Shown: positions 25,801 through 34,930 of the stretch, in pieces
How positions within the stretch are numbered: position 1 is the stretch's first letter
Layout of the letters: each line of letters opens with the position of its first letter
From: Pseudomonas tritici
GTDB taxonomy: Bacteria > Pseudomonadota > Gammaproteobacteria > Pseudomonadales > Pseudomonadaceae
Assembly (NCBI RefSeq): GCF_014268275.3
Contig: NZ_CP077084.1
Coordinates: 6,010,501-6,074,500, forward strand
Length of the DNA: 64,000 nt
Reading direction: 5' to 3'
The notes under the pieces: generated by a model
What the model was told of the DNA's origin: nothing
The model's input: only the letters and a program-made list of their open reading frames with translations
The model's database searches: none
Translations under genes and position numbers: made by a program

Positions 25801-28631
25801 GCGTGCAGGTCGGCAACGTGCGCGCCCTCCCCCAACGTGGTCAATTCGTCCAGCAGCGCGGTGAGTTCCTGGCGCTCGCCGGGGTGCTCTTGCCAGCGGC
25901 GCAGCAGGCTTTCGGCGTCGAGCAGGATGTCCATGCCCTGGGCCAGAAAGTTGGCGATCAGTTGCGGGTCACGCTTGATGTGCAAGCCGGTACTCGGCGC
26001 GTCGAGCAGTGCTTCGAGCTGGTGATCCAGCAGGCGTTGGGTGCGGCTGATCAAGTCCTCTGCGCCTTTGATCGGCGCCAAGGGATCGCTGTCCAAATCA
26101 CGCAGCCCGCGTTGGAACAGGTCTTCGGCTTCCAGCAACAACTCCACTTCGTCCAGGTCCAGCGGCAGGCGGTGAGCTTTATATTCGCGGGTCAGGTGGT
26201 CGAGGGGGCGCACCAGTTCGGCGATGGGCAACACGCCGGCCATGTAGGCGCTGCCCTTAAGAGTGTGCAAGGCGCGTTGCAGCTCATCGCTGACTTGCAG
26301 CGGCACATGCTCGGCAGCCTGTTGCAGGAAGTGGTTGAGGCTGTCCAGATGGCTTTGGGCTTCGTTGCGGAAGATCTCCAGCAACATCGGGTCGTGGGAC
26401 TCTGCGACCGGCGCTTGCGTACCGCTGGCGAAGGCGTGGGCACGTGCAGCCAGGGCGTCGACTTCATCGCGCTGGTGTTGGTCGTCGGTGGCGAAGTCGG
26501 CGATCAGCTCCGGCAGCAAGGCCACCGCTTCATCCAGCACCTGTTGCACCTCGGGGCCCAGGACAACGCTGCGTTCCAGCACGCGGTTGAGCAAGTTTTC
26601 CACGGCCCAGGCCAGCTCCGCCAGGACCAGGGCGCGCACCATGCGGCCACTGCCTTTGAGGGTATGGAAAGCACGGCGCATTTCGCCCTGGGCGGTTTTG
26701 TCGGCGCTGTTGGGCAGGTAGCGGTGCAGCGCTTCGAGGACTTCGTCGGTTTCTTCAAGGAAGACTTCGAGCAGCTCGTCGTCGATGGGTTCTTCGTCGG
26801 CGGGTGGCGGCAACAGGCTGCCGGGGCGTTGCAAGGCCGGCGGGTTCAGGCGCGACGTTGGACTGGCCAGCGCATCGAACTGGGATTGGCTCGGCGTGAT
26901 CTCGCCCGAGAGTGCGCCATCCGGTGCAGCCAAGGCTTGGCGCCAGGGTTTCTCGGCGGGCAGGTAACCCAGTGCGGCCAGGCCTTGGGTGGCCAGTTCC
27001 AGCACCCGTTCGCCGGCGGCGTCCGGATCCTGGAGCATGCGTTCGAGGTAGTACTCCAGGCTGCTGATCACGTCAGCAAAATGCGCAAGCTGCACCTCGG
27101 ACGGCGGCGCATCGTTGCCCATCAATTGCTCGTCGACGTAATCGGTGCATCCGCGCATCAGGCTCGCCGCGCGGGGCAGAGGGATCATCGCAAGGGCGCC
27201 GCGCACCTGACTCAGCAGTTCCGGCAGGGACTCAAGGCGCTGGCGGTCCCAGTCGGCTTCGATGCAGTCGATCACCAGTTCCTTGGCTTGCTTGAGGCAC
27301 TGGCAGGATTCGCGGATCACCAGTTGGTGGATCTGGGTCAGGTCGGTAGTCGGCAGGCGGCTTTCTTCGCGGCTTTCCGGCTCGACGGTACCGACCATGC
27401 CGGCCAGTGTGGCTTCGACATAGAGCAAGGCTCCAGCGACGTCCATCAACACGGCATCGTTGGGCTCGCGCTGACCTTGAGCCAGGCTCAGCACCACAGC
27501 AAGCTGGTCGATGATGACTTTGCGCGGTTGGCCGAAGCCCAGCACGGCCAAGGTGTCGGCGATCTGCCGCAGCGGCGCGAGCAGCGCATCCAAGTCATTG
27601 GTGTGCTGGCGGTCGCTGCGTACGAACAAGTCGAGGCGTTCTTTTACCCGTACCAACTCCTCACACAACGCGCCGAGTACCGAGCCCATCGCATTGCGAT
27701 CCGGCCCGGCCAGGCGGGCGCGCTCGGCGTCGACCACCGCGCTGTCAGGCAAGGCCTCATCCAAACCGTAGCGTTCCTTGAGGCTTTGCATGCGCGGCGT
27801 CGGTCGGGTGACCTTGGCGACATAGAACAGCAAGCTTTTGAGCAACTCATCCGGCGCCGGCTGGTTGACCCCGCCGATCCCCTGGGCGAGCAGGCGCTTG
27901 AGCTGTTTGTCGCTGGCCTTGAGCAAGCTGCGCAGGGCCGGGCTGTTGGCGATCACACCGGTGAGCATCCCTTCGACCAAGGCCGAGGTGACTTGCCACA
28001 GTGGCAACAGCGGCGCGCCCTGGCACAACGCTTCAAGACGCGCGAACACTCGCGCCATGTCTTCCAGGTTGCTTGGGCCGTGGTCTTCGCGCAACAAACC
28101 CGCCAAGGCTTGTTGCAGCAGTTGGTGCCACCGGCGCAGTTGCTCTTTCAGGTCAGGCGCCGCGCGTTGCGCCAGCGTTTCGTCGGGCAGCGGCGCAATC
28201 GACAGCAGTTGCGGGCTGAACAGGCTGGTCTCCGACAGCAGGCTTTCGCCGCGTGCGCTGCGCAGGTCGTTGAGCAGCGGCAACACCACCAGCGGCAGGT
28301 CGCGTCGGGCGCTGTGCACACGCTCCAGATACAGCGGCAATTGGTTGAGGGCCTGTTGCAGCAGACGGATGCTTTCATCGTGCTGGCTGACGCGCCCGGC
28401 TTGCAGGGCCAGGGCGAGTTCTTCGATTTCCTCAGCCAGCAGCGCTGCGCCGTAGAACTCGACCATTAGCAGCGCGCCATGCACCTGGTGGATGCCGGCC
28501 AGGCACTCGCTTATTGCGTCGCCGTCAGTGGTTTCGACATACGCGTCCAGCGCCGAACGGGCCTGTTTCAGGGTTTCGGCAATGTCGCCCTTGACCCATT
28601 CGAGGGCCACGTAGTCGTGCCGATCAACCAT
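22812..28631 (-). CDS. chpA: ChpA, hybrid chemotaxis histidine kinase of the twitching-motility system
   Basis: A 1939-residue CheA-like kinase. Approximate layout: a degenerate N-terminal Hpt-like domain (IHQVHG, about residue 47); four canonical Hpt domains with HTLKG near residues 655, 789, 1089 and 1228; a CheA dimerisation and ATPase core (NAVDHGLE near 1527); a CheW-like domain; and a receiver with its phosphoacceptor Asp (LLDIEMP) near 1867. P. aeruginosa ChpA is about 2470 residues with more phosphotransfer domains, so this one is trimmed. It feeds PilG and PilH to control type IV pilus extension and retraction. ATG 28631 begins MVDRHDYVALEWVKG. Confidence 0.94.
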   Translation of the reverse strand: MVDRHDYVALEWVKGDIAETLKQARSALDAYVETTDGDAISECLAGIHQVHGALLMVEFYGAALLAEEIEELALALQAGRVSQHDESIRLLQQALNQLPLYLERVHSARRDLPLVVLPLLNDLRSARGESLLSETSLFSPQLLSIAPLPDETLAQRAAPDLKEQLRRWHQLLQQALAGLLREDHGPSNLEDMARVFARLEALCQGAPLLPLWQVTSALVEGMLTGVIANSPALRSLLKASDKQLKRLLAQGIGGVNQPAPDELLKSLLFYVAKVTRPTPRMQSLKERYGLDEALPDSAVVDAERARLAGPDRNAMGSVLGALCEELVRVKERLDLFVRSDRQHTNDLDALLAPLRQIADTLAVLGFGQPRKVIIDQLAVVLSLAQGQREPNDAVLMDVAGALLYVEATLAGMVGTVEPESREESRLPTTDLTQIHQLVIRESCQCLKQAKELVIDCIEADWDRQRLESLPELLSQVRGALAMIPLPRAASLMRGCTDYVDEQLMGNDAPPSEVQLAHFADVISSLEYYLERMLQDPDAAGERVLELATQGLAALGYLPAEKPWRQALAAPDGALSGEITPSQSQFDALASPTSRLNPPALQRPGSLLPPPADEEPIDDELLEVFLEETDEVLEALHRYLPNSADKTAQGEMRRAFHTLKGSGRMVRALVLAELAWAVENLLNRVLERSVVLGPEVQQVLDEAVALLPELIADFATDDQHQRDEVDALAARAHAFASGTQAPVAESHDPMLLEIFRNEAQSHLDSLNHFLQQAAEHVPLQVSDELQRALHTLKGSAYMAGVLPIAELVRPLDHLTREYKAHRLPLDLDEVELLLEAEDLFQRGLRDLDSDPLAPIKGAEDLISRTQRLLDHQLEALLDAPSTGLHIKRDPQLIANFLAQGMDILLDAESLLRRWQEHPGERQELTALLDELTTLGEGAHVADLHAIDELCEALLDLYGAVEESSLAVSERFFQEAEQAHEALISMLDQLAAGQEVSPAPARVHALRGLLNEALDPSATGLIKSDGSRTLSISELGAATQQLEHETAIDDEIVDIFLEEAVDILDSAGQSLKRWLLEPDSAAPLSSLQRDLHTLKGGARMAEIGPVGDLAHELECLYEGLVDRRYSYSPELSLLLMASHERLALQLEELQQHQPLSDANELIAPLREFRQNSTPSAQAEAPQASGADPELLDIFLEEAADILDSSGSALLRWQAEPGNRQEVETLLRDLHTLKGGARMVEIAPIGDLAHELEFLYEGLSAGLLAPSAELFALLQGCHDRLAQMIDAVADGLPVGSVDKLIERIKGLVHPNVEPVTPVALPAGKTEAVVDPAADMVKISAELLDDLVNLAGETSIFRGRIEQQVNDARIALTEVETTIERMRDQLRRLDTETQGRILSRQQAEAERLGYEEFDPLEMDRHSQLQQLSRALSESVSDLLDLKDTLERRNEDAHDLLQQQARINTELQEGLMRTRMVPFERMLPRLKRIVRQVAGELGKDVEFIVGNAEGEMDRNVLERMAAPLEHMLRNAVDHGLEPRDVRLLAGKPEKGRITLDLTHEGGDIVFDMRDDGAGVPLEAVRRKAIKRGLLDPNQEISDRDVLQFILQPGFSTAEKITQISGRGVGMDVVHEEVRQLGGSMVIDSTPGEGVHFRIRLPFTVSVNRALMVQCADDQYAIPLNTIEGLVRVLPHELAGHYQQDPPCYEYAGQRHELFYLGDLLQTVSRPKLLGQYQPVPVLLVQCNERRVAIHVDAMAGTREIVVKGLGPQFAGVQGLSGATILGDGRVVLIIDLLAPIRARQPALPAQAADVPLILNDPLKKRPLLVLVVDDSVTVRKVTSRLLERNGMNVLTAKDGIDALAVLEEHTPDLMLLDIEMPRMDGFEVATQVRNDPRLMRLPIIMITSRTGQKHRDRAMAIGVNDYLGKPYQESVLLESIAYWSKSHA

Positions 28632-28712
28632 AACTGCTCCGCTTAGAATTCGTGGGTTGCTGGTGCTGCCAAGAACAATGGAGATCAACTGTGGTGTTCT
28701 TTAGAAAGCATT

Positions 28713-30764
28713 TCAATCGTCGACTTGCTTGGGGGGCGGGAGGGTGAAACCCGACACCGACCGGCGCAACTGGCTGGCCATTTTTGCCAGGTTACCGATA
28801 CTTTCGGCCGTAGCCGTGGAGCCCGACGAGGTCTGCGTAGTGATCTGCTGAATCACATTCATCGTCAGCGAAATCTGCCCCGCCGACGAGGTCTGTTGCT
28901 GCGCCGCGTTGGATATGCTCTGGATCAGCGCCGCCAGGGTCTTCGACACGCCTTCGATTTCTTCCAGCGCCACCCCGGCGTCTTGCGCCAGCCGCGCGCC
29001 GCGCACCACTTCGGTGGTGGTCTGCTCCATGGAGATTACCGCCTCATTGGTATCGGCCTGGATCGCGCGCACCAGGGTTTCGATCTGCCGGGTCGCGGCC
29101 GACGAACGTTCGGCCAGGCGCTGAACTTCATCCGCCACCACGGCAAAGCCGCGCCCTGCATCCCCAGCCATGCTCGCCTGGATCGCGGCATTGAGCGCGA
29201 GGATGTTGGTCTGGTCGGCAATGTCGTCGATCAGGCTAACGATGTCGCCAATCTCCTGGGACGATTCGCCCAGGCGCTTGATGCGCTTGGCGGTATCCTG
29301 GATCTGCTCGCGAATGTTGTCCATGCCGTGGATGGTGTTGTGCACCACCTCGTTGCCTTTGTTGGCAATCTCCACCGAACGCTCCGCCACTGCCGACGAT
29401 TCGGCGGCGTTGGCCGAGACCTGATCGATGGACTGGGCCATCTGGTTGATCGCGGTGGAGGCTTCGGCGATCTGCTGGGCCTGATGCTCCGACGCCTGGG
29501 CCAGGTGCATGGCGGTGGCCTGGGTATCCTGCACCGCTCCGGCGACTTGCCCGGCGGTGAGGTTGATGGTGGCGACGAGATCGCGCAACTGATCCACGGA
29601 ATAGTTGATGGAGTCGGCGATGGTACCGGTGAAGTCTTCGGTCACCGATGCGGTCACCGTGAGATCGCCGTCGGCCAAGTCTTCGATTTCATCCAGCAGA
29701 CGCATGATTGCGTTCTGGTTGCGCTCGTTCTTCTCGGCGGTTTCATGCAGTTGACGGTTGGTCTCTCGCACCATCACCAGGCCGATCAGGATGATCGAGG
29801 TCAGCGCCAGCAAGCCCAGCACATAGCCACCGATGGTGTCCAAGCTGCGCCCATCGGCGAGATTTTCAAACCCGGTGGCCAGGTGTGAGGCTTCATCGAG
29901 CAGGGTTTGCGACAAGTTGAAGATGTTGCTCGCCGATGCGCGCACTTGGAACAGTTGCGGCGAGGTCTCAAGAATTTCATCCACGGAGCCGGAGACAAAC
30001 TCAAACAGCTCGGCAATTTCCGCCAGCCGCGCGCGGGCGTCGCGGTCTTCGACCTGGGTGATGCGCAGGCCGGGGTTGCCCTGGAGCATGCCGTTGAGCA
30101 CCTGCCCAAATCGGTTGGCATCGCGGCCAAAGGCGTCGGCGGCCTGCGCGGCGGTTTCGTCGCCGGCGAGCACGGTGTTCACCGCCCCCAGGATACGTTC
30201 AGCCAGCAATGACTGGCGCTGGGCCAACGCCACTTGGCTGGCCGGGGCGCCACGTTGCAGCAGGATGTCGACGACCTTTTCCGACTCGATCTGCAATTGC
30301 GGCACGGTCTCGGCCAGCGTCGCGGCAACTTGATGCAACGACAGCACGGTCTGTTCGCTGGCGAGAATCGCATCGGTATTTTTCAGCAGCGCCTCCCAGT
30401 CGGTCTGTACGGCGCGCATTTCGGCGCGTACCGCACTGGGCGCGGCGGGCAGCCCGGTTTGCGGGTCGCCTTTTTTCAGGTAGCCCCAGCGCTGGGCGAA
30501 ATCGTTGCGCGCCTCGCCCAACAGCTTGAACGCAGCCGCCTTGCCGGCGGCGGCTTCGGTGGCGTTCTTGGCAATGCGCTGGGACAGCACGCGCAATTCA
30601 CCGGCGTGGCCGATGTACTGTTTGTCATAGGTCGACTGGGTGTTGAGGTACGCAAAGTTGGCGAACAGCAACATGATGAACACGATCAGTGCAATAAACA
30701 GCACGATGATCTGCGAGCGGCTGCGCGAGCCGGCCTGGGGTTTGGGCGTGGTGGCGGTGGTCAT
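28713..30764 (-). CDS. pilJ: PilJ, methyl-accepting chemotaxis receptor for type IV pili
   Basis: A 683-residue receptor with membrane segments near residues 17-37 ([20 protein letters not shown]) and 330-355 ([20 protein letters not shown]) around a periplasmic PilJ sensor region, then HAMP and a signalling hairpin with [21 protein letters not shown] at its tip. It senses surface contact or pilus-linked signals and drives ChpA. The ATG at 30764 overlaps the pilI stop as ATGA. No pilK gene follows; chpA starts 81 bases later. Confidence 0.94.
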   Translation of the reverse strand: MTTATTPKPQAGSRSRSQIIVLFIALIVFIMLLFANFAYLNTQSTYDKQYIGHAGELRVLSQRIAKNATEAAAGKAAAFKLLGEARNDFAQRWGYLKKGDPQTGLPAAPSAVRAEMRAVQTDWEALLKNTDAILASEQTVLSLHQVAATLAETVPQLQIESEKVVDILLQRGAPASQVALAQRQSLLAERILGAVNTVLAGDETAAQAADAFGRDANRFGQVLNGMLQGNPGLRITQVEDRDARARLAEIAELFEFVSGSVDEILETSPQLFQVRASASNIFNLSQTLLDEASHLATGFENLADGRSLDTIGGYVLGLLALTSIILIGLVMVRETNRQLHETAEKNERNQNAIMRLLDEIEDLADGDLTVTASVTEDFTGTIADSINYSVDQLRDLVATINLTAGQVAGAVQDTQATAMHLAQASEHQAQQIAEASTAINQMAQSIDQVSANAAESSAVAERSVEIANKGNEVVHNTIHGMDNIREQIQDTAKRIKRLGESSQEIGDIVSLIDDIADQTNILALNAAIQASMAGDAGRGFAVVADEVQRLAERSSAATRQIETLVRAIQADTNEAVISMEQTTTEVVRGARLAQDAGVALEEIEGVSKTLAALIQSISNAAQQQTSSAGQISLTMNVIQQITTQTSSGSTATAESIGNLAKMASQLRRSVSGFTLPPPKQVDD

Positions 30765-31285
30765 GCGGCAACGTCCATGAAGCCTGGGGCCTGGGCCAGG
30801 GCGAAGGGGCTGAAAACCTGCCACTGCTGGTCGCCGTCGAACCAGCCTTGGATATACGGTGCGTCGGGTGCGGCGTTCGCCAGCCACGCGTCTTGTGCAA
30901 AATGCTGCATCCCCACCACCTCGTCCACCAGCAGCCCGACAAACAGGTCGTTACATTCCACCACCAACACCCGCCGCTGTTTGCGCGCCTTGGACAGTTC
31001 AAGGCCGAGGAACCCACCCAGGTCCATCACCGGCAACAAGCGCCCACGCAGATTAGCCACGCCTTTGACCCAGGCCTTGACCCCGGGCATTAAAGTGCAA
31101 CGCGGCTCATGCAGGACTTCGGCGACTTCACCCATGGGCGCCACATACCAGTGCTGCCCCAGGCGAAAGCCGATACCGCTCCAACGTTGCAAGCGGGTTT
31201 CCTGGGACGGCAGGTCGGCGGCCAGCAGGCGGCAGCGGCGGTCGATGTCCAGCAACAGCTCAAAGGCGGTTTGCGACTCGGTCAT
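30761..31285 (-). CDS. pilI: PilI, CheW-like adaptor protein
   Basis: A 174-residue CheW-domain protein linking PilJ to Chp[39 protein letters not shown] and [11 protein letters not shown] are the usual CheW strands. It sits between pilH (12-base gap) and pilJ (ATGA overlap) in the conserved pilGHIJ order. Confidence 0.93.
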   Translation of the reverse strand: MTESQTAFELLLDIDRRCRLLAADLPSQETRLQRWSGIGFRLGQHWYVAPMGEVAEVLHEPRCTLMPGVKAWVKGVANLRGRLLPVMDLGGFLGLELSKARKQRRVLVVECNDLFVGLLVDEVVGMQHFAQDAWLANAAPDAPYIQGWFDGDQQWQVFSPFALAQAPGFMDVAA

Positions 31286-31297
31286 GATGACGTGCCG

Positions 31298-31663
31298 TCA
31301 GCCGGCCAGCACCTTGTTCAGGGTGGCGATCAGGGTTTCTTCATCCACCGGCTTGGTCAGGTAATCCTTGGCGCCCTGGCGTGCCCCCCAGATCTTGTCG
31401 GTTTCCTGGTCCTTGGTGGTGATGATGATGATCGGGATGCCGTTGGTTTCCGGCTCCTTGGACAGCTGGCGCGTGGCCTGGAAGCCATTGAGGCCCGGCA
31501 TCACGATGTCCATCAGCACGGCGTCGGGTTTTTCCTGGCGGGCCAGAGCCACGCCGTCCGCACCGTTTTCAGCCTTGAGGACCTGGTGGCCATGCTTTTC
31601 CAGCATGCCGGTGAGTTTGTACATTTCGGTCGGCGAATCGTCGACGATCAGAACACGTGCCAT
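31298..31663 (-). CDS. pilH: PilH, twitching-motility response regulator
   Basis: A 121-residue stand-alone receiver. MARVLIVDDSPTEMYKL carries the acidic pair, Asp52 (VLMDIVMPG) is the phosphoacceptor, and YLTKPVDEE the conserved lysine. PilH counters PilG and promotes pilus retraction or acts as a phosphate sink. ATG 31663 is chosen over an upstream in-frame start because the receiver fold begins there. It lies 46 bases after pilG. Confidence 0.94.
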   Translation of the reverse strand: MARVLIVDDSPTEMYKLTGMLEKHGHQVLKAENGADGVALARQEKPDAVLMDIVMPGLNGFQATRQLSKEPETNGIPIIIITTKDQETDKIWGARQGAKDYLTKPVDEETLIATLNKVLAG

Positions 31664-31709
31664 GGTTTTCCCCACTACATAGGTGGACACCGGCCCTTGT
31701 GAGGCGGTG

Positions 31710-32117
31710 TCAGTGTGCTTGTTCTACTGCGGCGAAGGCAGGCACGTAGGCCTTGATTGCGCCCAGCAGTTCTTCCTTGCTGAAAGGTTTGGTCAAAAAC
31801 TGATCGACACCCACGGTACGGCCCTTGGCCTTGTCGAACAGGCCGTCCTTGGAGGACAACATGATCACCGGGATCGACTTGAACGCCGGGTTGTTCTTCA
31901 CCAGCGCGCACGTCTGATAGCCATCCAGGCGCGGCATCATGATGTCGACAAAAATAATGTGCGGGTGATGATCAACAATCCGGGCCAGGGCATCAAAACC
32001 GTCGATGGCCGTGATGACATCGCACCCCACGTTCTTCAACAGGGTCTCGGCGGTGCGGCGGATCGTCTTCGAATCGTCGATCACCATCACTCTCAAGGCG
32101 TTGGATTGCTGTTCCAT
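31710..32117 (-). CDS. pilG: PilG, twitching-motility response regulator
   Basis: A 135-residue receiver, first gene of the pil-chp operon. MEQQSNALRVMVIDDSKTIR begins the fold, Asp58 (IIFVDIMMPR) is the phosphoacceptor, and FLTKPFSKEELL the conserved lysine region. PilG activates pilus extension and, in P. aeruginosa, cAMP signalling. Divergent from gshB over 239 bases, which must hold promoters for both directions; none was clear by eye. Confidence 0.94.
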   Translation of the reverse strand: MEQQSNALRVMVIDDSKTIRRTAETLLKNVGCDVITAIDGFDALARIVDHHPHIIFVDIMMPRLDGYQTCALVKNNPAFKSIPVIMLSSKDGLFDKAKGRTVGVDQFLTKPFSKEELLGAIKAYVPAFAAVEQAH

Positions 32118-32356
32118 ATCTGCTCTGCCATCGCCACAGCGAATCGGTTTTCGGTGTGTACTGCCTGATGTTGCACAGGATGAACGCCGCAAGCCTTGGA
32201 ATTCAAGGGCTGCTGCGCTGTGGCAGTCTTTTTAGCACAGTCTCCGGGCGCAATCTATCGAGCAACCGGCCGGGTGGTTTTTCCTTGACCCACAACAGCC
32301 GCAGCGCCACTCTGACGCCACTTTTGTGTGCCCTTATTTGCTAGAGGAAATCCCCC

Positions 32357-33310
32357 ATGAGCGTTCGCGTCGGCATTGTCATGGACCCTATCGCCAGCAT
32401 TTCCTATAAAAAGGACAGCTCGCTGGCCATGCTCCTGGCCGCCCAGGCCCGCGGTTGGACGTTGTTCTATATGGAGCAGCGCGATCTTTACCAGGGCGAC
32501 GGCGAAGCCCGCGCACGCATGCGCCCGCTGCAGGTGTTTGCCAACCCGCAGAAGTGGTTCGAGCTGCAAGATGAAATCGACAGCCCGTTGAGCGATCTGG
32601 ACGTGATCCTGATGCGCAAGGACCCGCCGTTCGACATGGAATTCGTGTACTCCACCTACCTGCTGGAGCAGGCCGAACGCGCTGGCGTACTGATCGTCAA
32701 CAAGCCGCAGAGCCTACGCGACTGCAATGAAAAGCTGTTCGCCACGCTGTTCCCGCAGTGCACGCCGCCGACCGTGGTCAGCCGCCGCGCCGATGTGCTG
32801 CGTGAATTTGCCGCCAAACATGGCGATGTGATTCTCAAGCCGTTGGACGGCATGGGTGGCACCTCGATCTTCCGTCACCGCGCGGGCGACCCGAACCTGT
32901 CGGTGATCCTGGAAACCCTGACCGCCCTTGGCACCCAGCAGATCATGGGCCAGGCCTACCTGCCGGCGATCAAGGACGGCGACAAGCGCATCCTGATGAT
33001 CGACGGCGAGCCGGTGGATTACTGCCTGGCGCGTATCCCGGCAGCCGGCGAAACCCGTGGCAACCTGGCGGCCGGTGGGCGCGGCGAAGCACGGCCTTTG
33101 TCGGACAAGGACCGTTGGATCGCCTCCCAAGTCGGTCCAACGCTGCGTGAAAAGGGCTTGCTGTTTGTCGGCCTGGACGTGATCGGTGAGAACCTGACTG
33201 AAATCAACGTCACCAGCCCGACCTGTATCCGCGAGATCGACAATGCATTTGGCACGAACATCGGCGAAATGCTGATGGCCGCCATTGAGCACAAGCTACA
33301 AGCCAAGTGA
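32357..33310 (+). CDS. gshB: Glutathione synthetase
   Basis: A 317-residue ATP-grasp ligase that joins gamma-glutamylcysteine and glycine. MSVRVGIVMDPIASISYKKD is the GshB start, MRKDPPFDMEFVYSTYLLE the substrate region, KPLDGMGGTSIFR the glycine-rich ATP loop, and NVTSPTCIREID the C-terminal metal site. AGAGGAA precedes the ATG. The gshB-tonB-yqgE-ruvX-pyrR-pyrB order beside pilG is conserved in Pseudomonas. Confidence 0.95.
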   Translation: MSVRVGIVMDPIASISYKKDSSLAMLLAAQARGWTLFYMEQRDLYQGDGEARARMRPLQVFANPQKWFELQDEIDSPLSDLDVILMRKDPPFDMEFVYSTYLLEQAERAGVLIVNKPQSLRDCNEKLFATLFPQCTPPTVVSRRADVLREFAAKHGDVILKPLDGMGGTSIFRHRAGDPNLSVILETLTALGTQQIMGQAYLPAIKDGDKRILMIDGEPVDYCLARIPAAGETRGNLAAGGRGEARPLSDKDRWIASQVGPTLREKGLLFVGLDVIGENLTEINVTSPTCIREIDNAFGTNIGEMLMAAIEHKLQAK

Positions 33311-33330
33311 CATAGAACAGCCGGACACAT

Positions 33331-33384
33331 ACCAACATTGCGTTATCATGCGCCACCTGTGAAACGCGCGATGTTGGTTTTTTT
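33331..33384 (+). terminator. Intrinsic terminator of gshB abutting the tonB start
   Basis: ACCAACAT (33331-33338) pairs with ATGTTGGT (33371-33378), with TGCG/CGCG extending the stem imperfectly, followed by a T run to 33384. It ends only three bases before the tonB ATG at 33388. The hairpin therefore occupies the place where a Shine-Dalgarno should be. Confidence 0.7.
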
Positions 33385-33387
33385 GTC

Positions 33388-34293
33388 ATGACACTCCCGT
33401 CCGAACTGCCCCCCGAACTCTCCCATAGCGGCGTGCGCCCGGCTGATCGGCTCGGATTTACCCTGTTCCTGGCGGCCTTGATTCACCTGGCCCTGATCCT
33501 CGGCGTGGGGTTCACGATGGTCGAACCCAAGCAGATCAGCAAAACCCTGGAAATCACCCTCGCCACGTTCAAGAGCGAAAAGAAGCCCGAGAAGGCCGAC
33601 TTTCTCGCCCAGGACAACCAGCAAGGCAGCGGCACCCTGGACAAGAAAGCCGTGCCCAAGACCACCGAAGTGGCGCCGTTCCAGGACAACAAGGTGAATA
33701 AAGTCACCCCGCCGCCGACGCCTAAGCCCGAGGTCAAGCAAGCCGCACCCAAGCCTGCGGTGACTACTGTCGCACCCAAACCGCAAAAAGCCCCGACCCA
33801 GCGCGAAAAGGCCAAGACCGAACCCACGCCCGAGCCCGTAAAGCCAGCACCGACCTTCGACAGCTCGACACTGTCCGACGAAATCTCCAGCCTCGAAGCC
33901 GAACTGGCCAACGAACAGCAGCTGTACGCCAAGCGCCCGCGCATCTACCGGCTAAACGCCGCCTCGACCATGCGCGACAAAGGTGCCTGGTATAAGGACG
34001 AGTGGCGCAAGAAGGTCGAGCGCATCGGCAACCTCAACTACCCCGAAGAAGCCCGACGCCAGCAGATTTACGGCAATTTGCGACTATTGGTTTCAATCAA
34101 CCGTGACGGCACGCTATATGAAGTGCAGGTTCTGGAGTCCTCCGGCCAGCCATTGCTGGACCAGGCTGCCCAGCGCATCGTGCGCCTGGCGGCACCGTTT
34201 GCCCCGTTCAGCGGGGATTTGAACGACGTCGACCGCCTGGAAATCATCCGCACCTGGAAGTTCGCCAAGGGCGATCGGCTTTCCAGCAATTGA
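33388..34293 (+). CDS. TonB-family energy transducer (TonB3-like)
   Basis: A 301-residue protein: a short cytoplasmic N-terminus, one membrane anchor (about residues 24-44, FTLFLAALIHLALILGVGF), a Lys/Pro-rich spacer (about 60-150), an acidic helical stretch, and a C-terminal TonB domain (VERIGNLNYPEEARRQ to RTWKFAKGD). By position next to gshB it matches PAO1 TonB3, linked to twitching. No Shine-Dalgarno is visible; the terminator hairpin of gshB ends just before the ATG. No better in-frame start gives the anchor. Confidence 0.88.
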   Translation: MTLPSELPPELSHSGVRPADRLGFTLFLAALIHLALILGVGFTMVEPKQISKTLEITLATFKSEKKPEKADFLAQDNQQGSGTLDKKAVPKTTEVAPFQDNKVNKVTPPPTPKPEVKQAAPKPAVTTVAPKPQKAPTQREKAKTEPTPEPVKPAPTFDSSTLSDEISSLEAELANEQQLYAKRPRIYRLNAASTMRDKGAWYKDEWRKKVERIGNLNYPEEARRQQIYGNLRLLVSINRDGTLYEVQVLESSGQPLLDQAAQRIVRLAAPFAPFSGDLNDVDRLEIIRTWKFAKGDRLSSN

Positions 34294-34360
34294 TGACAAT
34301 TGCCGGATGCGGCACATCCCCACCTTGTCAGTTCGCCCCTCCAACGCCACACTAGCGGAC

Positions 34361-34930
34361 ATGAAAAATGTCAGCCCGACCTACCTCAAGCACCAATTCC
34401 TGATCGCCATGCCCCATATGGCCGACCCGAACTTTGCGCAAACCTTGACCTACATTGTCGAGCACACGGCCAATGGTGCTATGGGACTCGTGGTAAACCG
34501 CCCGCAAGAGCTGAACCTGGCGGATATCCTCGAACAACTGCGACCAGACGTCGACCCGCCGGCCCGTTGCCAGGACGTGCCGATCTACATCGGCGGGCCG
34601 GTGCAGACCGATCGCGGTTTTGTACTGCACCCCACCGGGCCGAAGTTCCAGGCCACGGTCGATCTGGAAGGCGTGTCGCTGTCGACCTCTCAGGACGTGT
34701 TGTTCGCCATCGCTGACGGCGCTGGCCCCGAGCAAAGCGTGATCACCCTGGGCTATGCGGGCTGGGAAGCCGGGCAACTGGAAGCTGAGTTGGCGAGCAA
34801 TGCCTGGCTGACCTGCCCCTTTGACGCCGACATCCTCTTCAACACCCCCAGCGAACTGCGCCTGGAAGCCGCGGCGGCGAAGCTGCGGGTCAACCTCAGC
34901 CTGCTGACCAGCCAGGCGGGGCACGCCTGA
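34361..34930 (+). CDS. algH: YqgE/AlgH family protein
   Basis: A 189-residue UPF0301 protein starting MKNVSPTYLKHQFLIAMPHM, with GAMGLVVNRP, IYIGGPVQTDRGFVLH and ITLGYAGWEAGQLE as landmarks. Its molecular function is not established; the P. aeruginosa gene was named algH for an effect on alginate regulation. ATG 34361 is preferred to an upstream start that adds an unrelated tail. The stop overlaps the ruvX start (TGATG). Confidence 0.9.
   Translation: MKNVSPTYLKHQFLIAMPHMADPNFAQTLTYIVEHTANGAMGLVVNRPQELNLADILEQLRPDVDPPARCQDVPIYIGGPVQTDRGFVLHPTGPKFQATVDLEGVSLSTSQDVLFAIADGAGPEQSVITLGYAGWEAGQLEAELASNAWLTCPFDADILFNTPSELRLEAAAAKLRVNLSLLTSQAGHA

Noticed and set aside
25092..28469. Very long open frame (about 1125 codons) opposite chpA
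   Set aside because: It is the antisense of a well-conserved kinase gene. G+C-rich codon use in chpA leaves few stops on the other strand; the product is rich in Gln, Val, Gly and His with no recognisable domain.
31664..32192. Longer N-termini for pilH and pilG
   Set aside because: The upstream in-frame extensions do not belong to a receiver fold; the internal ATG codons begin the beta-1 strand at the normal distance.
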